Assembly: GCA_002385475.1 (NCBI GenBank)
Contig: DGDO01000098.1
Location: 1-27,074, forward strand
Direction of reading: 5' to 3'
DNA length: 27,074 bases
DNA from: Candidatus Sordicultor fermentans
GTDB taxonomy: Bacteria > Atribacterota > Atribacteria > Atribacterales > Caldatribacteriaceae
In this document: in pieces, positions 22,015 through 27,074 of the stretch
Layout: the number at the start of each line of letters is the position of its first letter
Numbering within the stretch: the first letter of the stretch is position 1
Notes under the pieces: model-generated
Seen by the model: only the letters and a program-made list of their open reading frames with translations
What the model was told of the DNA's origin: nothing
The model's database searches: none
Program-made: the position numbers and the translations under genes

Positions 22015-22938
22015 CTATAAATCTTTCTCCACTATTACTTTTTCTTTCATCTCTTCTACTTCCTTTTTTTCTAATCGACAAACATCCCAAACTCGGGCAT
22101 TACAAGCCCCTGCTGCTGCTCCCCAGCGCAAACATTCTACAAGGCTCAACCCTGCTTGAAGAGCATAAACAAAAGCGCCTAAAAAAGCATCACCAGAACC
22201 TACTGGATTCACTGTTCGAACCCGAGGAGATAAAGCAAAATAGATTTCTCCTCCATCTTTTAATATTACTCCCTTTTCTCCTCGAGTAAGGATGATTTTC
22301 TCGCTTCCGGGAGATGAGATAAAGTCAAAAAATTGCTTCAAATCTTCTTGGCTTTCTATTTTTCTTCCCCAGGTAGTTTCTGCCTCTTCCCAATTCATCT
22401 TTAAAAGCCAAGGAGAGGTGTCTAAAGCTAATCTGAGCGCCTCTCCTCTACTATCTATTATAACTTTCTTCCCCGAGCTTACCCTCTTTCCTAACTCTCG
22501 ATATACCGAAGGAATAGAGGGAGGAACACTTCCACAGAATAAAAAAATTTCTCCCTCTTTTTCCAGCTCCCGAAAGCAGGTGATAAAATTCTCTAATTCT
22601 TCATCTTTTACTTGGGGGTCGGGCTCAAAATATGCAGTTTGTTGCCATCTCTCATCCACTACAGTGGTAACCACTCGGGTAAAGGATTCAATTTCTACCG
22701 GATAGGTATCGATTTTTTCTTCTTCTAATAATTCTTTAACTCTATTCCCGGTATAACCTCCTAAAAATAAAAGATGTTTTGCCTCCTCACCCCAGGTTTT
22801 AAGAACTCGAGATACATTAGAACCTTTTCCTCCCGCCACTTCTTGCATCTCTTGAACAGGGATTTTTTCTCCCCAGTGGTTCTCTTTAATAAACAAAGTT
22901 TTATCCACGCAAGGGTTAGGAGTGACTACCACAACCAT
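22015..22938 (-). CDS. PfkB-family sugar-phosphate kinase (1-phosphofructokinase/LacC type)
   Basis: A ribokinase-fold kinase of 307 residues, most like the 1-phosphofructokinase/tagatose-6-phosphate kinase branch (TPNPCVDKTLFI at the N-terminus). The GGKGSNVSRVL motif (36-46) binds sugar, and NPVGSGDAFLGAF (244-256) holds the catalytic Asp250 and anion hole (GSGD for the usual GAGD). The substrate is probably a phosphorylated hexose, but no PTS component is in the window, so fructose 1-phosphate is doubtful. ATG 22938 lies 2 nt after the PHP gene with GGAGAG 5 nt upstream, so it is the last gene of the SDR-MFS-PHP-kinase set. Confidence 0.87.
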   Translation of the reverse strand: MVVVVTPNPCVDKTLFIKENHWGEKIPVQEMQEVAGGKGSNVSRVLKTWGEEAKHLLFLGGYTGNRVKELLEEEKIDTYPVEIESFTRVVTTVVDERWQQTAYFEPDPQVKDEELENFITCFRELEKEGEIFLFCGSVPPSIPSVYRELGKRVSSGKKVIIDSRGEALRLALDTSPWLLKMNWEEAETTWGRKIESQEDLKQFFDFISSPGSEKIILTRGEKGVILKDGGEIYFALSPRVRTVNPVGSGDAFLGAFVYALQAGLSLVECLRWGAAAGACNARVWDVCRLEKKEVEEMKEKVIVEKDL

Positions 22939-22940
22939 AA

Positions 22941-24284
22941 CTACTCTCCAAATTGCTGAAGCAAGCGAGAAGTAGATTCCTCTCCCACTTGTTTAATTGC
23001 CTTTTCTTCAGCAGGAGTGTTTTTCCCTAAAGAGGCAAAAAATTTATTTCTCTTCCGCCGGTTGGAGAAATTTTCTTTAGCCCAATCGCTTGTATAACCT
23101 CTCCGAGAGCTCATCTCCATAACTACGTGTCCCCACAGAACCCAGGCACTCTCTAAAAAGTGAGGGGCAAGAGGTTCAAGATAGGGAGAGTCAAAGTCAT
23201 CAACCAATTTTTGCCCATAACGATTAAGCTCTGTTCCCACAAAAACAGGCATATCTCTTTTTTTTGTTTCTTCTACTATTTCATAGAGCTTAGCTAATTT
23301 TATCTTTCTTTCTTCCTCGCAAGGGATATTCCAGGCTCGGTCGGGAATGAGAAAGATAGTCTCTACGCCATTAGCCAAACAAAATTCCAAGAGCATTTCC
23401 GGGTCTCTTTCTCCACTATTAGTCCCATCTAACCAAGAAAAAGAAGGTATAGCTCCTAACCCCCAAATCATTTTATTAACTTCCGATCGCGACGGAAAAT
23501 CCCCGGCATCAGGCTTTACATAACCCACCCCTCCAAATTTGATGAGCTTACTGCGGATAAAGTCATAAAAAGTAGCTTTATCCCGGAAGAGTTTCTTAAC
23601 TTCTTCTTTTTCCATAGCCAATTTTTCTCCCCAGAACTTTGCTCTTTCCTCTTCATCGGGGATCAAAGCTTCACTTTTTAGAGCATAAGCAAGAACTATA
23701 TGTCTCTCGGTGGGGTTGCCTGAGGGGGTAAGAGGTAACAAATCCTCTTGGTAGTCAATTTGCACTTTATCCAAGTAAGCATTAACTTTTTCTATTACTT
23801 TCTGATTTCTGGTCTGGGCAATTTTTTTTAGACTCAAAAGAATTTGCTCTATTTCACTACCTTTATCAGGAAGGCGGGTAAAACCATTACCCATATAATA
23901 AGCCACCCCCGGTTCATGGGGAGAACTAAACTCCTTATCGGGAAACTCCGGAAGATGAACTCGAGTTTCAATACCTGAGGAAAAGGGCAAACCTACTTCC
24001 AGCCCTCCTCGCTGAAATTCAGGTACTGCATCAAGAACATCAAAATCCACGCTTCCCGCCATGCTCAAACCCAGCTCTTTGGCTTTCCAAATGACGTGCA
24101 AAGGTGAATAACCATAAGCATTAAAAGAAAAGAAGGTGTGAAAATGAAGATTAACTCGAGGAGAAGGAGGGGGAAGGATTATCTCCCCTTTTTTAGCTTT
24201 TTCCACTAATTTCAAAAAAGCATTCCAACGCTCTTCATAATCAAAACTATCTAGTTTTTCTTCCCAGTATTGAATATCGTTCAT
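22941..24284 (-). CDS. PHP-domain protein of unknown function
   Basis: The 447 residues include a PHP-type metal-dependent phosphoesterase core: NLHFHTFFSFNAYGYSP (HxH, H47 and H49), then GSVDFDVLDAVPEF (78-90) where most PHP proteins have TDHDxxxG, so the usual His is Phe. GIETRVHLPEF (104-114) resembles the Glu motif of PHP domains. Further conserved-looking parts are KPDAGDFPSRSEV, PVFVGTELNRYGQKL and a polar C-terminal region (WGHVVMEMSSRRG). No signal peptide or membrane helix is present, so it is cytoplasmic. Its place between an MFS transporter and a sugar kinase suggests a step in carbohydrate breakdown, perhaps a phosphatase, isomerase or lyase role. I cannot name the reaction. ATG 24284 has TGAGG about 9 nt upstream. 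Confidence 0.8.
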   Translation of the reverse strand: MNDIQYWEEKLDSFDYEERWNAFLKLVEKAKKGEIILPPPSPRVNLHFHTFFSFNAYGYSPLHVIWKAKELGLSMAGSVDFDVLDAVPEFQRGGLEVGLPFSSGIETRVHLPEFPDKEFSSPHEPGVAYYMGNGFTRLPDKGSEIEQILLSLKKIAQTRNQKVIEKVNAYLDKVQIDYQEDLLPLTPSGNPTERHIVLAYALKSEALIPDEEERAKFWGEKLAMEKEEVKKLFRDKATFYDFIRSKLIKFGGVGYVKPDAGDFPSRSEVNKMIWGLGAIPSFSWLDGTNSGERDPEMLLEFCLANGVETIFLIPDRAWNIPCEEERKIKLAKLYEIVEETKKRDMPVFVGTELNRYGQKLVDDFDSPYLEPLAPHFLESAWVLWGHVVMEMSSRRGYTSDWAKENFSNRRKRNKFFASLGKNTPAEEKAIKQVGEESTSRLLQQFGE

Positions 24285-24304
24285 ATCTCATTACCTCATT
24301 TCCA

Positions 24305-25480
24305 TTATTCTTTTTGATAGCTATCAAAAACCATAGCACTTCTTCTACCTATTGTAGCTAACCATTGCTGAAATAAAAACATCAAAATGAGAAATAGGGG
24401 AACAAAAATCATAGTTAGGCGCAGACTAAAAGCTGTCCCTATTACTCCTCCCAACCAGGGGAATAGGAAACTACCTAAACTATTGTTAAATAGAACCCAA
24501 CTGGAAGCAGTAGAAGTTACTTCTGGAAAAGTCGCCAGGGCATAAGAAACGGTGGTAGGTATCAAAGTAGAGAGCATAAAACCAGTACCAAAAAGTAAAA
24601 GCACAGCAGAAGTAGAATGAAAGGGTAAAAGCAAAAACAAGGAAACAAATACTATTCCCCCTAAAGCATTAAGGCGAATAGTATTGAGATGACCAACTTT
24701 ATCCGAAACTGGAGAAAGGATAAGCCTCCCTAACATTATACCCAACCAGAAATAAGAGAGAAAAATGGCTCCTTCTCCTCTTACTATCCCTTCTCCTTCT
24801 AAATAAGACACCAACCAGCCATTTAAGGTGCTCACTCCTCCCGCGTAAAAGAGAGTAGTGAAACCCATAATCCATAACGCCGGCTGCTTAAACACCCCTA
24901 ACAATTCCTTAAATTGAGAAGGCTGATTTTTTCGAGGAATAAAAGGAAAAAGAAAAATAAGCAAAGTTATCAGAGTAAAAAGAGTACATATTTGGTAAAG
25001 ATTCCGCCATCCATAACCCTCTACTACTAAAAAAGAGTAAAGACGGGGAGCAGCTAAAGACCCTAATCCAAAAAAAGCGTGAATGATATTTAGGGTAGTG
25101 GCAGGTTTTTCAGTAAAAACACTATTAGCTACGGGGCTAATCATAGCATCAATAAATCCCAACCCCACTCCCATAAGCAAAAAAGAAGCCATAACTAAAG
25201 GAAAAGAAGGAAGGAAAGAAATCCCTCCAAAACCAGCTAAAGATAGGAAAATTCCTAACCTCAGGATAGAAACTTGGTTAATAATATCTCCTAAAATCCC
25301 AGCCAGAAGAATAGAGACAAAATAGCCCAAGCCATGGAACAAGAAAACTCTTCCCACTACCGAGTAAGAAACGGAAAACTGCTGAGCCATTTCGGGAATT
25401 ACCGCACCCATCCCTGAAAGACCCAAGCCAATAACTATGAGAGCAAGAAAGAAAGGGACTATTAAAAACTGTTTTTTCAA
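24305..25480 (-). CDS. MFS transporter, FucP-like sugar permease family
   Basis: An inner-membrane secondary transporter of 391 residues with about 12 predicted helices (e.g. FLIVPFFLALIVIGLGLSG, LGYFVSILLAGILGDII, SFLLMGVGLGFIDAMISPVA). The loop GDIINQVSILRLG matches the MFS motif A position between helices 2 and 3, and GRLILSPVSDKVGHLN is its counterpart in the second half. HAFFGLGSLAAP resembles the FucP/DgsA-type sugar permeases. The start is TTG 25480 with GAGGAG 9 nt upstream. The neighbours (SDR, PHP, kinase) suggest it imports the sugar or sugar acid that they process; the actual substrate is unknown. Confidence 0.85.
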   Translation of the reverse strand: MKKQFLIVPFFLALIVIGLGLSGMGAVIPEMAQQFSVSYSVVGRVFLFHGLGYFVSILLAGILGDIINQVSILRLGIFLSLAGFGGISFLPSFPLVMASFLLMGVGLGFIDAMISPVANSVFTEKPATTLNIIHAFFGLGSLAAPRLYSFLVVEGYGWRNLYQICTLFTLITLLIFLFPFIPRKNQPSQFKELLGVFKQPALWIMGFTTLFYAGGVSTLNGWLVSYLEGEGIVRGEGAIFLSYFWLGIMLGRLILSPVSDKVGHLNTIRLNALGGIVFVSLFLLLPFHSTSAVLLLFGTGFMLSTLIPTTVSYALATFPEVTSTASSWVLFNNSLGSFLFPWLGGVIGTAFSLRLTMIFVPLFLILMFLFQQWLATIGRRSAMVFDSYQKE

Positions 25481-25543
25481 TGTTATCCACTCCTCAAGTT
25501 ATTTTGCGAATATATTGAACATACTACCTTCAATTTTTTATTC

Positions 25544-26341
25544 TCACTCTTTTCCCTCGTAGCGAGCTCTCCAGGCATTTTGCACTTTGAGCATTCCTCC
25601 ATCTACTCCAATTATCTCCCCAGTTATATATCCAGCTTCCTCCAGCGAAAGGAAAAGCACTAAAGCTCCTACCTCGTCCGGAGCTCCAAATCTATTCAGA
25701 GGAATTTGCTCTTTTTGAAGATGTCCTCTTTCTTCAATCATAGACCGAGTCATATCTGTTTCGATAATCCCCGGAGCATAAGCATTGACTGTAATACCAT
25801 AAGGCGCTAACTCAGCTGAGGCAATTTTAGTAAACATCTCTACTCCAGCTTTACTCACACCGTAAGCAATCTGTCCTACATCAGCAAAGTGGCCAGATAT
25901 AGAACTAGCGTTTATGATTCTTCCAAACTTTTCCTGTTTCATAAAGGGCAATACTGCCTGGGTACAAAAAAGAGCGCTTTTTAAATTAGCTCTCAATACC
26001 TGGTCAAATTGCTCTTCAGTTAAATTTTCTAAAAAAGTAAAATCTAAAATTCCACAGTTATTGACCAAAATATCTACTCTTCCCCACTTCTCAGCTACCC
26101 AGTTAACCACCCTTCCGGCTTCTCTCTTTATACCCACATCTCCCTGAATAGATATAGCCTCGCAGCCCTCTTTCTTAAGCTCTTCTATAGCCTCATTGGC
26201 TCTCCGATTATCTGACCGATAAACCAAGGCCACTTTCGCTCCTGCTTGACTCAAAACCCTGGCGATACCCAGACCAATTCCTCGAGTGCCTCCGGTAATA
26301 ATAGCTACCCGGTTAAGCAAAATTTGATTTAACTTTTCCAT
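25544..26341 (-). CDS. SDR-family oxidoreductase (FabG-like)
   Basis: A classical short-chain dehydrogenase of 265 residues. It has the cofactor motif TGGTRGIG (16-23), the structural NNCG (94-97; usually NNAG), Asn119, catalytic Ser146 or Ser147, Tyr160 and Lys164 in the YGVSK motif, and PGIIETDM behind. YRSDNRR after strand 2 favours NADP(H). In this setting a sugar or sugar-alcohol dehydrogenase is likelier than fatty-acid FabG, since no fatty-acid genes are near. ATG 26341 has AAAGGAG 5 nt upstream. It precedes the MFS gene by 63 nt, and is separated from the lipoprotein gene by the structured repeat. Confidence 0.88.
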   Translation of the reverse strand: MEKLNQILLNRVAIITGGTRGIGLGIARVLSQAGAKVALVYRSDNRRANEAIEELKKEGCEAISIQGDVGIKREAGRVVNWVAEKWGRVDILVNNCGILDFTFLENLTEEQFDQVLRANLKSALFCTQAVLPFMKQEKFGRIINASSISGHFADVGQIAYGVSKAGVEMFTKIASAELAPYGITVNAYAPGIIETDMTRSMIEERGHLQKEQIPLNRFGAPDEVGALVLFLSLEEAGYITGEIIGVDGGMLKVQNAWRARYEGKE

Positions 26342-26393
26342 TTTTTCTCCTTTCTAAAGAGAAGATATTTTAGCTAACCGAAAAACCACTACC

Positions 26394-26487
26394 TTACGCC
26401 GAAGGAGCGCTGGAGTGCTTTTTCTCCAGCGTAATTGTTCGAATTCTTTTGTTATATATTTTGCTTTTTTGTTTACGTCGCAGGCTG
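26394..26487 (-). repeat. structured intergenic repeat, copy B
   Basis: This is a diverged copy of the element at 21918-22008, in the same orientation. It has an 8-bp hairpin, CGCTGGAG with its complement (26408-26431), TATTTTGCTTTT in the spacer, and GTTTACGTCGCAGGCTGT matching 14 of 18 positions of copy A's palindrome arm. It also has GCCGAAGG where copy A has GCCGCAAG. The last codons and the TAA stop of the lipoprotein gene (26473) lie inside it. Confidence 0.6.
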
Positions 26488-26901
26488 TTCTATAATGGTT
26501 TGAATCAATACCTGGCCATCAACTTCTACTTGCAATTCCAAGTTAATTTCCGGATAAAGGCGAGGATTTTTTATTCGAAAAGTTATTTTCTGAAAGCCTA
26601 TACATTCTATACACGCCCCTGCTTCTCGCTCCAGTTTTATCTTTACTTCGATTTTATCCTCCTTCTCTCGAGCAGAAATGGACCGTATTTGATAGCAAGG
26701 AACAGACGTGGAGAAAATAGTGGTAGCTACGATATCTTCTCCCTCCCAGAGAGTGGTGATAGACTCTTCTTCTAAAGCGAGGCATCCCGTCTCATGGTCA
26801 ACTATCTCCACATCTAAAGGGTTCCATTTTTCATCACCACAACCTACCAGAAGAACCAAACAGGTAAAAATTACTCCTGCTACTATCAGCTTGTTCTTCA
26901 T
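26473..26901 (-). CDS. small Cys-rich lipoprotein of unknown function
   Basis: The 142 residues begin with a type II signal peptide (MKNKLIVAGVIFTCLVLLVGC) whose lipobox LLVGC makes Cys21 the lipidated residue, so the protein is membrane-anchored and faces the periplasm. The mature part is predicted all-beta (alternating EDKIEVKIKLE, QKITFRI, NLELQVEVDG) and has four further Cys, C40, C69, C97 and C100 (TGC, VPCY, ACIEC), which could form two disulfides. I recognise no named domain. ATG 26901 has AGGAGG about 6 nt upstream. The final residues QPAT and the stop lie in a repeat element, so the C-terminus may have been rewritten by that insertion. Confidence 0.75.
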   Translation of the reverse strand: MKNKLIVAGVIFTCLVLLVGCGDEKWNPLDVEIVDHETGCLALEEESITTLWEGEDIVATTIFSTSVPCYQIRSISAREKEDKIEVKIKLEREAGACIECIGFQKITFRIKNPRLYPEINLELQVEVDGQVLIQTIIEQPAT

Positions 26902-26935
26902 TTATTACCTCCTATTATTCAATAATCTCAGAATA

Positions 26936-26944
26936 AATATAACA
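26936..26944 (-). promoter_or_regulatory. candidate extended -10 of the lipoprotein gene
   Basis: TGTTATATT on the minus strand, about 35 nt upstream of the lipoprotein ATG, fits an extended -10. No clear -35 is seen. The AT-rich 26902-27017 interval is the divergent promoter region between this gene and the plus-strand gene at 27018. Confidence 0.3.
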
Positions 26945-27017
26945 CAACAAAAGCATCCAAAGATAAAAAGTGATAAAATAAAAATTAATTTAAGTTACCC
27001 AAGCGAGGTCATATTTA

Positions 27018-27074
27018 ATGATGCCTACTAATCCTAGAGAACAACTGATTAAATTGGGCGCAGAGAAGTTAGCT
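27018..27074 (+). CDS. start of an unidentified plus-strand gene (cut by window edge)
   Basis: ATG 27018 (or ATG 27021) follows GCGAGG by about 9 nt and opens a frame of 19 codons to the window end: MMPTNPREQLIKLGAEKLA. The charged, helical look is that of a cytoplasmic protein. It is the only probable gene on the plus strand and is divergent from the lipoprotein. Too little is visible to name it. Confidence 0.45.
   Translation, partial: MMPTNPREQLIKLGAEKLA

Noticed and set aside
25278..25490. 70-residue ORF overlapping the MFS gene start
   Set aside because: It is the MFS coding sequence read in another frame; the MFS frame has the proper ribosome-binding site and membrane helices.

Overview
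The window is an AT-rich stretch of about 27 kb from a diderm (LPS-making) bacterium. Every recognisable gene lies on the minus strand except one fragment at the right edge. Gram-negative envelope genes (lpxB/I/A/C/D, skp/ompH, bamA, tamB) sit beside lpxI instead of lpxH, a SpoIVB-type S55 peptidase, a two-subunit class I fumarase, a topoisomerase III and a family 1 encapsulin. This mix fits a deep-branching anaerobic lineage. Atribacterota (JS1-like) is my best guess, but it rests on gene content only and is not proven.

In transcription order (right to left) the layout is as follows. (1) 27018-27074: start of a plus-strand gene that leaves the window. (2) 26901-22015: a small lipoprotein, then an SDR dehydrogenase, an MFS transporter, a PHP-domain protein and a PfkB sugar-phosphate kinase, which look like a small carbohydrate-use operon. 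(3) 21722-20557: ferritin-like cargo protein followed by encapsulin, an iron-storing nanocompartment operon preceded by a perfect 16-bp inverted repeat. (4) 20322-19854: a wrecked aldo/keto reductase gene. (5) 19791-15364: fumarase alpha and beta, a membrane-anchored Clp-fold (SDH) protease, topoisomerase III. (6) 15243-897: murA, mreB, S55 peptidase, tamB, bamA, skp, lpxD, lpxC, lpxA, lpxI, lpxB, a nearly continuous envelope-building operon with stop/start overlaps. After a decayed gene, an MsbA-like ABC exporter (436-1) runs out of the window.

The envelope block is coherent. MurA starts peptidoglycan precursor synthesis and MreB organises the wall. BamA, TamB and Skp handle outer-membrane proteins and probably lipid transport. 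LpxA, C, D, I and B make the lipid A disaccharide, and the ABC protein probably flips it.

The accessory part (19.8-22.0 kb and 26.4 kb) carries gene decay and short structured repeats: two diverged copies of a roughly 92-bp element with nested palindromes, each at the 3' end of a minus-strand gene; a 103-bp inverted-repeat unit upstream of the ferritin; and a strong hairpin downstream of the encapsulin. No rRNA, tRNA, CRISPR array or transposase was seen.
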